Shown here: positions 45,824 to 55,061 of the stretch, one piece after another
How the letters are laid out: each line of letters starts with the position of its first letter
How positions within the stretch are numbered: the first letter of the stretch is position 1
Source: Verrucomicrobiaceae bacterium
GTDB taxonomy: Bacteria; Verrucomicrobiota; Verrucomicrobiia; Verrucomicrobiales; Verrucomicrobiaceae
Direction of reading: 5' to 3'
DNA length: 64,000 nucleotides
Assembly (NCBI GenBank): GCA_016795365.1
Contig: JAEUHN010000001.1
Coordinates: 186,001 to 250,000, forward strand
Translations under genes and position numbers: made by a program
The notes under the pieces: model-generated
Told to the model about the DNA's origin: nothing
Databases searched by the model: none
The model's input: the letters and a program-made list of their open reading frames with translations, nothing else

Positions 45824-46936
45824 ATGCCTGTCCCGCTGCTCGACGTCAACGCCCAGAACCTCCCCATCGAAGCCGAACTCACCGAAGCCTTTCAGCGAGT
45901 GCTGAGGCATGGCATGTTCATCCTGGGCAAGGAAGTCGATCAGTTCGAAGCCGATGTGCGCGCCTTTCTCGGCGTGAAGCATGCGATTGCCGTCTCCTCT
46001 GGCACCGATGCGCTGGTCCTCGCCCTGATGGCGCTCGATCTTCATCCCGGCGACGAAGTGATTTGCCCCGCCTTCACCTTCTTCGCCACAGGTGGCAGCG
46101 TGGCTCGGCTAGGCGCGGTGCCGGTGTTTGTTGATGTCGATCCCGTGAGCTTCAATGTGAACGTCGATCACATTCGCGCCAAGATCACGCCCCGGACCAA
46201 GGCCATCATGCCGGTGCATTTGTTTGGTCAAAGCGCGGACATGGACGCCATCCTGGCCCTGGCCAAAGAGCACGGGCTGCGCGTGATCGAAGATGCTGCG
46301 CAATCCTTCGGTGCCACCACTCACGGACGCCAGACCGGCACGCTGGGCGATTTCGGAGCCTACAGCTTCTTCCCTTCCAAGAACCTCGGTGGCCTGGGCG
46401 ACGCAGGTTTGCTCGTGACCAATGACGAAAAGCTCGGCGATTACGCCCGCATCCTTCGCGTGCATGGCATGGCACCGAAGTATTATCATCACTTCGTGGG
46501 AGCCAACTTCCGCATCGACGCCCTGCAGTCCGCCTTCCTCGCTGTGAAGCTTCGCCATTACGCGAGCTACACCGCACGCCGGCAGGCAAATGCCGCCTTT
46601 TACCTGGAAGCCCTCGCAGGCACCCCTGGCATCGTGTTGCCCTCAGCGAGTGAAGGCAACGACCACATCTGGAACCAGTTCACACTCCGCGTGCTGAACG
46701 GTCGTCGCGATGCTCTCAAGGACCATCTGCTCTCCAGCAAGATTGGCTGCGAAGTCTATTACCCGGTCACCCTCGATCAGCAGAAGTGTTTCGCAAACCT
46801 GCCGCCCACATCGCTCAGTGGCTGCGAGGTGTCGCACCAGCTCGCGGGCGAAGTGCTCAGCATCCCGGTGTATCCTGAACTCTCCTCCGCTCAGCGCGAT
46901 GAAGTCGCCGCAGCGATCAAGAGCTTCGCACTCTGA
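45824..46936 (+). CDS. DegT/DnrJ/EryC1/StrS family sugar aminotransferase
   Basis: A 370-residue PLP enzyme that usually aminates nucleotide-linked keto sugars for surface glycans. Visible are the N-terminal PLLDVNAQNLPIEAEL, the SSGTDALVLALMAL phosphate-binding block, EDAAQSFGATTHGRQTG (PLP ring-contact Asp), the PLP lysine Lys186 in SFFPSKNLGGLGDAG, and NFRIDALQSAFLAVKL. It stands alone between cdaA (divergent) and the coiled-coil gene (convergent), so the sugar pathway is not shown locally. The exopolysaccharide operon 4 kb away is a plausible user. Confidence 0.93.
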   Translation: MPVPLLDVNAQNLPIEAELTEAFQRVLRHGMFILGKEVDQFEADVRAFLGVKHAIAVSSGTDALVLALMALDLHPGDEVICPAFTFFATGGSVARLGAVPVFVDVDPVSFNVNVDHIRAKITPRTKAIMPVHLFGQSADMDAILALAKEHGLRVIEDAAQSFGATTHGRQTGTLGDFGAYSFFPSKNLGGLGDAGLLVTNDEKLGDYARILRVHGMAPKYYHHFVGANFRIDALQSAFLAVKLRHYASYTARRQANAAFYLEALAGTPGIVLPSASEGNDHIWNQFTLRVLNGRRDALKDHLLSSKIGCEVYYPVTLDQQKCFANLPPTSLSGCEVSHQLAGEVLSIPVYPELSSAQRDEVAAAIKSFAL

Positions 46937-46960
46937 GCCGGAGTCGTTGAAGAGGACCTG

Positions 46961-48001
46961 CTAGGAGTTTTCGCTCGCCGGGCTCTCGTTCGATGCGAGC
47001 GGCTTGGTAGGCGAAGCAGGAGGCTCTTCGATTTGAGCCAGCTTGTATTCCAACTCACAGATCTTGTATTCAGCCTCGCGCAGGCGTTTGCGCGTGCCGG
47101 CGTCGCCTTGAGAAAGCTGAGCTTCGAGTTCGGCGATCTTCTTCTCAGCTTGCAAGGCCCGCTGACGTGCCTGCTCAATCTCTTCGGCAGCAGTGACGGC
47201 GGCAGCCGCATCCGAGGTGTTACCGGTGCTGTTGACCAAAGCCATGATTTCCTTCTGCAGCATGGCTGACTTTTGGTCTGCGGCGGCCAGCTTTCGCTGG
47301 AGTTCGGAGAGACGGGCGGAGGATTCTTTTTCCAGCTCGGCTTGAGCGACACGAGTCTTCTCCAACTCTGCGTTGATCACATCGGTCATGCTTTGGCCAC
47401 TGGCAGCCATCTTCTCATGGTCGGCGAGCTGGGCGCGCAGGGCAGCCTCGCGTTCGTTGGCCGCCTTACGTTCATCGGCAAAGGAATTGCGTGCGGTGCT
47501 GAGTTCCTGAGCGAGCTGTTTGGCTAGGTCTTGCTTGGCCTCCAGCGCCTCTTGCATGGCCGCGATGCGTCCCTTCTCAGAGTCCAGGGCCGCTTCCAGA
47601 TCGGACACACGACTCTTGCTCAGGGTGAGCTGGCCATCGGCATCGCGCTGCGCCTGCTGCGTTGTCTTCAGATCCAAGTCCAGTTCCGCGATCTTCGACA
47701 TGGCCTGAGCAGACTCGCGCGCCAGGCGCTCTTGCAGTTCGGCCAGCGTGCGTTCGAGATCGGCCTGACGTGCCGCAGCTTCGTCGATGAGCCGCTGCAT
47801 GGATTCTTGTTTTTCGCTGGCAACCTGAGATTCCTCCTGGCGCTTCATCTCAGCTTGCAGCCGGAGTGCGCGCTCCTGCTCAATCACCGGCTGCATCTTG
47901 CGTTGTCGGGCCCAGTCGGCCACACCCCAAAACACCACACCCGTGATCATGATGATGAGCGTGAGCTGCAGGATGGTGATCGTGATAGATGAGCTGTCCA
48001 T
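46961..48001 (-). CDS. Membrane-anchored long coiled-coil protein
   Basis: A 346-residue protein from the ATG at 48001 (DSSSITITILQ). One N-terminal transmembrane helix (LQLTLIIMITGVVFWGVADW) is followed by about 280 residues of continuous Ala/Glu/Gln/Lys-rich coiled coil (heptad-like, for example AELQERLARESAQAMSK). It ends in a short Pro/Ser tail. No enzymatic motif is seen. Such proteins often act as cytoplasmic scaffolds or cell-shape factors; the function here is unknown. It lies 61 bases after the DUF1624 gene on the same strand. Confidence 0.75.
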   Translation of the reverse strand: MDSSSITITILQLTLIIMITGVVFWGVADWARQRKMQPVIEQERALRLQAEMKRQEESQVASEKQESMQRLIDEAAARQADLERTLAELQERLARESAQAMSKIAELDLDLKTTQQAQRDADGQLTLSKSRVSDLEAALDSEKGRIAAMQEALEAKQDLAKQLAQELSTARNSFADERKAANEREAALRAQLADHEKMAASGQSMTDVINAELEKTRVAQAELEKESSARLSELQRKLAAADQKSAMLQKEIMALVNSTGNTSDAAAAVTAAEEIEQARQRALQAEKKIAELEAQLSQGDAGTRKRLREAEYKICELEYKLAQIEEPPASPTKPLASNESPASENS

Positions 48002-48062
48002 AAGTCCCTCGACGTCGGCAGGCAATCAAACGCGGCGCTGAACAGAATGTCCAGCCGTGATT

Positions 48063-49058
48063 TCAGACGTTGGCCCGCCGCTGCTTTCTTCGCTCGTTCC
48101 ACCACGCCACCGCCAGCGATGCCGAGAGAAGCAGCACAAAAATAACGAGAACCATCCCAATGGGCTGCGTGCGCCCCACCAGGTGCTCCAACGATTGCCC
48201 GCGCCACAGCGGCACCGCGTGAATGAGCATCAAGTGCACCACGTAAAGCCAGAGCGATTCGCGGCCCGCGAGCATCAACCAGCGCGGCATCTTCGCGATG
48301 TGCGGATTCAGCTTGGCCACCACAGCGGCAATCATCACCACCCAGCCCAGGCGCTCGAAAAAGAATCCCACCGTGCCCGTCTCGCCTGGAATCCACGGCA
48401 CACCAAAGGCGACCACAGCCGCGAGCAGGGCCACCTGCCAGCCCGGCACTCCTACGTGTCCCATCACGAAGCCTGCGGCAGCAAATCCGAACCACGGAAA
48501 CATCGGAAACAGCGATCCTGTCTTCCGCGACAAAAGGGCATCCACCGGGATGATCCCCGTCTGCAAGCCCGCCGCCTGATCGGTGAGCCCCACGAAGGCG
48601 AATCCCACCATGGCCACCACCAGCCATGCCTTCGCCTTGTTGGCCCCCATCATTTGTTCGATGCCCAGAAGCAGCAGGCACGACAACGCGAGGCAGTTGA
48701 GCACATCGCACTGGAAAAGGGTGGCCCAGGCCGCTGCGTCCACCCGCGCACTCATGACGGCTGCCCAGGGCATGTGCATCAGGCAGCCCACCAGCCAGAT
48801 CATGGTCAGGCGGCGCACCGTGGCCCATGCGGGCTTGGGCGGACCCGGCCTCGCGGCTGACATGCCACGCATCAATCCCGCCACCCAGAAAAAGATCGGA
48901 GCCACCAGCCCATGGTAGAAGCTCATCTCCCGATAAGTCGAAGTATTCTGCAACCCCACAGCCAGAAACGTATTGAACGAGTGCGTCCAGACCATGCCCA
49001 CCACCGCCAAACCTCGGAGAAGATCGATCCACTCATGACGTTGTCGCCGCTCAGCCAT
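48063..49058 (-). CDS. DUF1624 / heparan-alpha-glucosaminide acetyltransferase-like membrane protein
   Basis: A 331-residue polytopic protein with about nine to ten hydrophobic segments. It begins RHEWIDLLRGLAVVGMVWTHSFN, the signature of the DUF1624/YeiB-related acyltransferase group ('R...D.lRGlai..M...H'). Later blocks are LFQCDVLNCLALSC and LAGRESLWLYVVHLMLIHAVP. The C-terminal histidine motif near LYVVHL is typical. It may transfer acetyl groups across the inner membrane to glycans. The acceptor is unknown. Confidence 0.8.
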   Translation of the reverse strand: MAERRQRHEWIDLLRGLAVVGMVWTHSFNTFLAVGLQNTSTYREMSFYHGLVAPIFFWVAGLMRGMSAARPGPPKPAWATVRRLTMIWLVGCLMHMPWAAVMSARVDAAAWATLFQCDVLNCLALSCLLLLGIEQMMGANKAKAWLVVAMVGFAFVGLTDQAAGLQTGIIPVDALLSRKTGSLFPMFPWFGFAAAGFVMGHVGVPGWQVALLAAVVAFGVPWIPGETGTVGFFFERLGWVVMIAAVVAKLNPHIAKMPRWLMLAGRESLWLYVVHLMLIHAVPLWRGQSLEHLVGRTQPIGMVLVIFVLLLSASLAVAWWNERRKQRRANV

Positions 49059-49157
49059 CTCTCATCCTTCGTCCGCGAACGCTTAGATGCAAGCAAACCG
49101 GCACCTGGACAAAAAGACTTTGCAACCATCCCGCCCGCTCCCAGATTCACCATCTCT

Positions 49158-49736
49158 ATGATTCGTGCCGCCTTCCCCGCCCTCTGCTCGTCCATCGCCG
49201 GTCTGGCTCTTGTCACGCTTCTGAGTTCTTGTTCGACCACCGGCTCTTCGGGTTCATCAGCTTACGCATCGAATGGACCGATCGACGGTGGCTACAATCC
49301 CTATCCGCACGATCCAGGCGGCATCCCCACGGGCGGCGGCTCCTTGTTGTCCTCCAACTCACATCCGCAGTATGCCGAGGCACCTCCACCACCGCCTCCT
49401 GGCTACGAGCATCCCAGCACCAGCACATCGTCGTCGAGCAAGCCCAAGACCACCTCATCGAGCACGACGACCAAGCCGAAGACCACCGTCGCGAGCAGTT
49501 CCTCCACCAAGCCGCGCACGACCACGACTTCGAAATCCACCGCCTCCACGAGCAAGCCCAAGCCGAAGGCCACCACCGCCAAGAAGAGCAGCGGAGGCGG
49601 TGTTCATACGGTCGTCTCAGGCGACACCCTCTGGGCACTAGCCCGCAGAAACGGCACGACGGTGGACAAAATCAAGGCCGCCAACGGCATCTCGAGCGAC
49701 AAGCTGAAGCTCGGGCAGAAGCTGAAGATGCCATGA
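49158..49736 (+). CDS. LysM-domain lipoprotein
   Basis: A 192-residue lipoprotein from the ATG at 49158. The signal sequence ends in a lipobox (LVTLLSSCS). A long low-complexity linker rich in Ser, Thr, Lys and Pro follows (repeats of SKPKTTSSST type, residues about 85-145). A single C-terminal LysM domain (HTVVSGDTLWALARRNGTTV ... ISSDKLKLGQKLKMP) would bind peptidoglycan. The linker could span the periplasm, tethering outer membrane to wall. It is divergent from the DUF1624 gene and just upstream of the exopolysaccharide operon. Confidence 0.88.
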   Translation: MIRAAFPALCSSIAGLALVTLLSSCSTTGSSGSSAYASNGPIDGGYNPYPHDPGGIPTGGGSLLSSNSHPQYAEAPPPPPPGYEHPSTSTSSSSKPKTTSSSTTTKPKTTVASSSSTKPRTTTTSKSTASTSKPKPKATTAKKSSGGGVHTVVSGDTLWALARRNGTTVDKIKAANGISSDKLKLGQKLKMP

Positions 49737-49753
49737 TCGTGGCGAGCGGGAGA

Positions 49754-49770
49754 TTTCTAAATTTTAGAAA
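49754..49770. promoter_or_regulatory. 17-base palindrome in AT-rich promoter region of the EPS operon
   Basis: A perfect inverted repeat TTTCTAAA-T-TTTAGAAA lies in a ~75-base AT-rich stretch (49750-49825), in strong contrast to the GC-rich surroundings. A CATAAT at 49785-49790 could be a -10, with a poor TTTAGA -35 inside the palindrome. A second small stem GACATT-GGGG-AATGTC (49820-49835) overlaps the deacetylase start codon. This fits an operator controlling the polysaccharide operon. It is an inference from position only. Confidence 0.5.
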
Positions 49771-49830
49771 CTAATTAGACTTTCCATAATGTCCAAGTTG
49801 CAAAAATTGTAGCTTTTGAGACATTGGGGA

Positions 49831-50919
49831 ATGTCCCCCTCTCTTCAACTGGCCCGTCCTCCCCTCCCTTTGGGGACTCGAGTGGCTCGTTTTTGCACCG
49901 GTTGCGGGATTTCCCGGGTGCTGAGTCGATGGCGTCCCGCCGAGGCTTGCGTGCTTACTTTCCACGGCCTGCGGGCCGATGAAACGCTGGTCCCCGAGAT
50001 GCTGGACCAGGAGCAGCACATCCCAGCCTCCGTGTTCGAGGAGGTCTGTGAACACCTCGCGAAACACTACCAAGTTGTCCACGCCCGAGCAGTCGCCGCC
50101 GCTCAGGCAGGTGGCCCCAAACTCCCCTCCCGCGCGGTCGCCATCACCTTCGACGACGGCTACGAGTCCAACTACGCCCTCGCCTACCCCGTGCTGAAGC
50201 GCCTCGGCCTCCCTGCCACCATCTTCCTCACCACTGGCTACCTTGATCGCAGCGTCCTACCTTGGTTCGTGCGCCTGGAAATGGCGTTGTCACGAACGTC
50301 GCAATCGAGCCTCCAGATTGAAGACTTCGCTGCATCAATTGGCACCGCGTCCGAGCGTCGCGATGCCTACCTCACCCTCTGCGGACGGCTGAAAAGTCGC
50401 ACCCAGGCGGAGGCGGACGATCTTCTCGTGTCCATCGAAGACGCCTTGCAGGTCCACCTTCAGCCCGGCGATCCTCTGCCCGCTCCGCTGCGCCCGATGA
50501 CGTGGGACATGGCACGTGAGATGCACGCCAGCGGCCTGATCTCGCTCGGCGGACACACACACACCCATCCGATCCTGGGCCGCTGCACACCTGAGCGCGC
50601 CGAGCATGAGATTCGCACCTGCCATGCTCGCATCCGCGAGGAAATCGGCACACCGCCCTCGCTCTTCGCTTACCCGAATGGTGGCCCTGGCGATTTTGAT
50701 CACGACACCCAGGCCATGCTCGCGAGCACCGGGTTCAGCGGCTCGTTCACAATGCACGCCGGCTTTATCCACCCGCATCACGAAGTGCTAGCACTGCCTC
50801 GTTACGGCAATCCCTCCGAACCCTGGGAAGTGGAAGCCATGGCCTCAGGCCTCATGGAGCGCCTGCGGCAGTTCCGTCGCGGCCTCGGCTTGCGTTGGAA
50901 AACGGAGGTGGCCGCATGA
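49831..50919 (+). CDS. NodB-type polysaccharide deacetylase
   Basis: A 362-residue CE4 deacetylase from the ATG at 49831; a TTG start at 49816 is possible. Catalytic features are TFDDGYESN (motif 1, Asp-Asp), the SLGGHTHTHPIL metal histidines (motif 2) and LFAYPNGGPGDFD (motif 3). The N terminus has no clear signal peptide, as in PEP-CTERM/exopolysaccharide-locus deacetylases. It is the first gene of the operon and probably removes acetyl groups from the exported glycan or its lipid-linked unit. The next gene overlaps by 4 bases. Confidence 0.9.
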   Translation: MSPSLQLARPPLPLGTRVARFCTGCGISRVLSRWRPAEACVLTFHGLRADETLVPEMLDQEQHIPASVFEEVCEHLAKHYQVVHARAVAAAQAGGPKLPSRAVAITFDDGYESNYALAYPVLKRLGLPATIFLTTGYLDRSVLPWFVRLEMALSRTSQSSLQIEDFAASIGTASERRDAYLTLCGRLKSRTQAEADDLLVSIEDALQVHLQPGDPLPAPLRPMTWDMAREMHASGLISLGGHTHTHPILGRCTPERAEHEIRTCHARIREEIGTPPSLFAYPNGGPGDFDHDTQAMLASTGFSGSFTMHAGFIHPHHEVLALPRYGNPSEPWEVEAMASGLMERLRQFRRGLGLRWKTEVAA

Positions 50920-52112
50920 CCGCCGTGTCCGCCATGCCCGTGCCCGAGGTTAGGGATGCCGCTCCCGCACGAGCACGCAAGGTGCTGCACTTCATCCCCA
51001 CGGTAGCGGGCGGAGGTGCCGAAAACTTTTTGCTCAACCTCATGACCCAGGTGCGTGGTTCGCGCTGGCAGCATGTGGTTCTCGCCGCCTGCGTGCAACC
51101 TCACGAGACACGCGCCGAGCAGCTGCGAGCCCTCGGCTGCCGCGTCATTGATCTCAACGAGCCCGCACTCATGCGAGCAAGCCTCTGGAAAGCCGTGCGC
51201 CACACCATTGCCGCCGAGGCACCCGATGTGCTGCAAACGTGGATGCACCATGCCGACCTCATCGGTGCCACGGCCGCTTGGTGTGCAGGCGTTCACAACA
51301 TCGTCTGGGGCGTGCGCGCCACCGAGGTGCATCGCAATCCCGGCGACAGCGATCTCAAGACCACGCTCTTTCATCAGGCCCTGCGATGGGGATCCAAGGT
51401 GCTGCCGTCCAAGATCATCGCGAACTCCACGGCAGCCATCGACGTGCATTGTGGCATGGGCTTCCCTCGCTCGAAGATGGTGTGGATTCCCAATGGGGTA
51501 AACGCCACGCGCTTCGTGCCCGATCCAGCGGCTCGCGAGCAAACTCGCGCCTCGCTTGGCATTGCCCCCGAAACGCCCGTCGTCGGCTTCGTCGGGCGCT
51601 GTCATCCAGTGAAGGACATCGCCTGCTTCTTCCGTGCAGCGGCTCAGGTTCAGGCCGCCCGACCCGACGTCCATTTTGTGCTAGTCGGCGGCACTCGCGA
51701 AGAACTCTACCCCGAAGCACACGAGGCCTTCGAACAACTCCGCGATCCCTCCGTTGTCCGCTTTGTCCCGTTCGGCTCAGCCGCTGAGCAGTTCTATCCA
51801 GCCTTCGATGTCTTCACGTTGTGCTCGAAGTCCGAAGCCTTCCCCAATGTCGTGCTCGAAGCCATGGCCTGCGGCATTCCCAGCGTCACCACTGATGCCG
51901 GCGACTGCACCGCCATGCTGCGCGACCTCGGCAAGGTGGTGCCCGTGGGCGCGGCTGAGCAGCTCGCTCAGGGCTGGCTGGAGATGCTTTCGCAGGGCTC
52001 TGACCAACGCACTGCCCTCGCCCAAAAATGCCGCTCCCGAGCCGTGAACGACTACAGCATGGAGCGCGCCGCGCACCAGTTCGAGGAGGTCTATGACAGC
52101 CTGACGCGCTGA
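50916..52112 (+). CDS. GT4 glycosyltransferase, EPS operon
   Basis: A 398-residue GT-B glycosyltransferase starting at the ATG that overlaps the deacetylase stop (ATGA). The N-terminal HFIPTVAGGGAENFLLNLM is the glycine-rich acceptor-domain loop. The C-terminal domain has PVVGFVGRCHPVKD and the E-x7-E motif SEAFPNVVLEAMACGIPSV. It adds a sugar from a nucleotide donor during repeat-unit assembly on the inner face of the membrane. The sugar and linkage are unknown. Confidence 0.92.
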   Translation: MTAVSAMPVPEVRDAAPARARKVLHFIPTVAGGGAENFLLNLMTQVRGSRWQHVVLAACVQPHETRAEQLRALGCRVIDLNEPALMRASLWKAVRHTIAAEAPDVLQTWMHHADLIGATAAWCAGVHNIVWGVRATEVHRNPGDSDLKTTLFHQALRWGSKVLPSKIIANSTAAIDVHCGMGFPRSKMVWIPNGVNATRFVPDPAAREQTRASLGIAPETPVVGFVGRCHPVKDIACFFRAAAQVQAARPDVHFVLVGGTREELYPEAHEAFEQLRDPSVVRFVPFGSAAEQFYPAFDVFTLCSKSEAFPNVVLEAMACGIPSVTTDAGDCTAMLRDLGKVVPVGAAEQLAQGWLEMLSQGSDQRTALAQKCRSRAVNDYSMERAAHQFEEVYDSLTR

Positions 52113-52122
52113 TCCTTTCGCC

Positions 52123-53868
52123 ATGCCATCCATCACGCCCATCGCTCTGGCCTTGTGCAGCCTCGCCCTCACGGTGACGGCAGCGCCCGAGCTTTGGATG
52201 ACTCATGCGATGGATCGCGTGTTTCGCGACACCACGCCCATCCCCTGGGATGCCAAGCTCCAGGCAGGCCGCGGCGAGTGGGAGGCCTTGCAGATCATCA
52301 TCACCGGATCGCCCGAAGAAGTCCGCGAGGCAGTGCTCTCCGCCGGATGCCTCAAGGGTCCCAACGACACCCTCATCCCCGCTCCGGTGCTGCTTCGCGA
52401 GCACTACGTGGCCATCACACAATCTTCGGAGTCCTCCTCCATGGCAGGCGGAATGTATCCTGATGCGCTCGTTCCCCAGACCTTCCCCACGCAGGCCATG
52501 CCCGCGTTGGAGCGAGTGAACCAGCCGTTCTGGGTGGATGTTTATGTGCCGCCCAATGCGAAGCCTGGGGACTACTCAGGCACTCTGACGATCACCTTGC
52601 CGGGCGGGCAAAGACTCACGCGCGACTACTCGCTGCATGTCTGGGACTTCCAGATGCCACGCCTGCCCACGCTGAAGTCTTCCATTTTCGTCACCTGGCG
52701 TCGGCTGGCGAAGATTCATGGTTTTGACGACAAGGGGTCCACGGCTCCGCCGCAGCTTCAGACAATCCTCAATGATTACTACGACATGCTCGTGGATCAC
52801 CGGCTCAGTCCGCATGAAGTCTGGGCCACGTATCCTGACGGCACCGATCCTCTGAGTGAGGAGAGTTTCGCCCACATGGAGGACGCGCTGCGCGAGCATC
52901 TGCTGCATCGCCAGGCCGGCACCATCGGCCTGCCCTTGTGGCTCACCTGGCCTGTCGGCGATCCTTTGGGCAAGGACCGCGAAGCAGCGCTCAAGTATGC
53001 GGCACGCTGGTTCCAGATCTGCCAGAAGCTCGGATGCGCTGACCGGCTCTACAAGATCTTCGGTGAACTCGACGAGCCCAACTCCGCCGCGAAGTATGCG
53101 GAGGTGCGCGAATGGGGTCAGTTCTTCAAAGAACTCCGTGAGCGCCACAACGCAAACATCCCACTTCTCATCACCGAACAACCTTGGCCAGACAACAAGG
53201 ACTGGGGCTCGCTCGATGGCAGTGTCAACATTTGGACCGCGCATGTCAGCGACGTATGGCGTGACCTCGAAGCCCCCGACGCCCCACGGCACATTGCCAA
53301 ACGTCTCACTGCTGGCGACGAGGTCTGGACCTATACCGCGCTCGTGCAGACCCCGGCGGAGTGGCGCGCTGCTCACGGCGACCCGAAACGCCTCGCAGCG
53401 GGTCAACCGCCCGTGTGGCTGACCGATTTCCCTGCGATGAACTACCGCATCCTCGGCTGGCTGGCACCGCGGCACGGCATCACCGGATTGACCTACTGGG
53501 ACACCTCGTTCTGGAAGGGAGACGACTTCGATCCCTGGGCCAACAACGGCACCTACCCGCATGACAACGATGAGGTTTACAATGGTGACGGTTTCCTCCT
53601 CTACCCAGCCCGTCAGGAGCGCCACGGACGCGAAGGGCCGGTCGCCTCGATTCGCCTGAAGTGGATTCGCGAGAGCATGGACGATCATGACTACATCGCG
53701 CTGATGGCCAAGCATGGGTTCAAGAAAACCGCCCTCGACACGGCCCAGACCTTTGCCCGCGGCTTCGGTGACTGGGATGACCGGCCCGAGGCTCTTTACC
53801 AAGCCCGCGAAGAGATCGGGAACAGCCTCGAAAAGCTCGCCTCCAAACACCTCACCACCAACCCATGA
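52123..53868 (+). CDS. Secreted DUF4091 (GH123-like) protein, EPS operon
   Basis: A 581-residue exported protein with signal peptide MPSITPIALALCSLALTVTAAP. The N-terminal beta-sandwich (AGRGEWEALQIIITG, FWVDVYVPPNAKPGDYSGTL) precedes a TIM-barrel region typical of DUF4091. It has the acidic pair GELDEPNSA (near residue 315), ITEQPWPD, and the late GITGLTYWDTSFWKGDDFDP segment. The family is related to GH123 N-acetyl-galactosaminidases, so it may trim or degrade the polysaccharide. It starts 10 bases after the glycosyltransferase; the next gene overlaps by 4 bases. Confidence 0.85.
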   Translation: MPSITPIALALCSLALTVTAAPELWMTHAMDRVFRDTTPIPWDAKLQAGRGEWEALQIIITGSPEEVREAVLSAGCLKGPNDTLIPAPVLLREHYVAITQSSESSSMAGGMYPDALVPQTFPTQAMPALERVNQPFWVDVYVPPNAKPGDYSGTLTITLPGGQRLTRDYSLHVWDFQMPRLPTLKSSIFVTWRRLAKIHGFDDKGSTAPPQLQTILNDYYDMLVDHRLSPHEVWATYPDGTDPLSEESFAHMEDALREHLLHRQAGTIGLPLWLTWPVGDPLGKDREAALKYAARWFQICQKLGCADRLYKIFGELDEPNSAAKYAEVREWGQFFKELRERHNANIPLLITEQPWPDNKDWGSLDGSVNIWTAHVSDVWRDLEAPDAPRHIAKRLTAGDEVWTYTALVQTPAEWRAAHGDPKRLAAGQPPVWLTDFPAMNYRILGWLAPRHGITGLTYWDTSFWKGDDFDPWANNGTYPHDNDEVYNGDGFLLYPARQERHGREGPVASIRLKWIRESMDDHDYIALMAKHGFKKTALDTAQTFARGFGDWDDRPEALYQAREEIGNSLEKLASKHLTTNP

Positions 53869-55061
53869 CCACTGCCGTCACAACGCGTTCGCCCGCGATC
53901 TGTCACGACCTGACCAAGGCCGTTGCCAGCCGGCTGGAGCCGCGCCTTGTCACCACGGATGCCGGTCTGCGCGCCCTGCAGCCGCATTGGGATTCATTGC
54001 TCGAGCAGAGTGCCACGCGCACACCGTTCATGACATGGGACTGGATCAGCCTCTGGTGGGAGCAGCATCGCGGATCGTGCCAGCTCTGCACCGCCGTGAT
54101 CGACGACCCCATCACTGGCAGGCCACTCGCCATCGCCCCGCTCATGATTGGCCGACCACGCCAGGGCTTTCGCCGCACCTTGCGTCACCTCAGTTTCATC
54201 GGTGGCATCGGCGAGGATGCCTCCCAGGGCATGGATTTCCTCGTGCCAGAAGGATTGGAGGAAAGGCTCACTCCGCGTCTCTGCCGCGTCTTCCATCGCT
54301 CGGTGCTGCGCTGGGATGCGATCGACCTTCCCGCCGTCCACGCGGAGTCGCCGAACCTTCCACACTTCCGCGCCGCTTTGGGCCGGTTCGCCCAGAGTGG
54401 TGAACGCACCCCACCGCAGGAATCGCTGCTCATGTCCCTGCCCGGCACATGGGACGAACCCATGAAAGCCTGGAAGGCGAAACGCCGCGCCATGTTCCGC
54501 GCGAGTTGGCGCAAGGTGATGGACGAGCAGCAGGGACGCACACTGCAAGGCGGCGTCGATCTGCCCGCTGGCGCTGCCTTTGATGAACTGTGGCGGCTGC
54601 ACTCGCTGCGCTTCGAAGGACGGCACAGCATGTTCCTCAATCCTCGGATGCGCGCCCTGCATCAGTCGCTGGTGCAGCGCTGGGCTCCTTCAGGACGTGC
54701 CATGCTGCCCGTGATCGAAGCCCAGGGACGCATCGTCGCCGCCCGCTATGGCTTCGCCTTTGACGGCAAGTTCTGGAGCTATCAGACCGGCTTCGACCCC
54801 TCGTTCTCCAAGTATTCCGTGGGCACGCTCTCGCTTGGCTGGGCCGCTCAATGCGCCGTCCAGCGCGGCCTCACAGAGATCGACCACATGCCCGGTGACG
54901 CCCGCTACAAGAACGAGTGGTCCACACACCATCGCATGGTCCACAACCTCGAAGCCTTCAATCGCTTCAGCCTGACCGCCACGCTCTTTCGCCTGGTGCG
55001 CGCCTTCAGACGCGAGCGCACTCCATCTCTTGCCTCCGGTCCGTCGGAGGACGCCGAATGA
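53865..55061 (+). CDS. FemAB/CelD-like GNAT acyltransferase 1
   Basis: A 398-residue protein of the CelD/BioF2-like GNAT group (PF13480 type). It has LQPHWDSLLEQS ... TPFMTWDWISLWWEQH at the N terminus, LAIAPLMIGRP, and the C-terminal ARYGFAFDGKFWSYQTGFDP ... EIDHMPGDARYKNEWS acyl-donor domain. In exopolysaccharide loci these proteins probably add acyl or aminoacyl groups to glycan units. It is a tandem paralogue of the next gene (same motifs in the same order). Both junctions are 4-base ATGA overlaps. Confidence 0.85.
   Translation: MTTAVTTRSPAICHDLTKAVASRLEPRLVTTDAGLRALQPHWDSLLEQSATRTPFMTWDWISLWWEQHRGSCQLCTAVIDDPITGRPLAIAPLMIGRPRQGFRRTLRHLSFIGGIGEDASQGMDFLVPEGLEERLTPRLCRVFHRSVLRWDAIDLPAVHAESPNLPHFRAALGRFAQSGERTPPQESLLMSLPGTWDEPMKAWKAKRRAMFRASWRKVMDEQQGRTLQGGVDLPAGAAFDELWRLHSLRFEGRHSMFLNPRMRALHQSLVQRWAPSGRAMLPVIEAQGRIVAARYGFAFDGKFWSYQTGFDPSFSKYSVGTLSLGWAAQCAVQRGLTEIDHMPGDARYKNEWSTHHRMVHNLEAFNRFSLTATLFRLVRAFRRERTPSLASGPSEDAE

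Noticed and set aside
47947-49032. 361-residue minus-strand open frame overlapping the DUF1624 gene
   Set aside because: It is an alternate frame of the same strand, rich in Gly, Arg and Ala with no family motif. The overlapping frame has a clear membrane-protein pattern.
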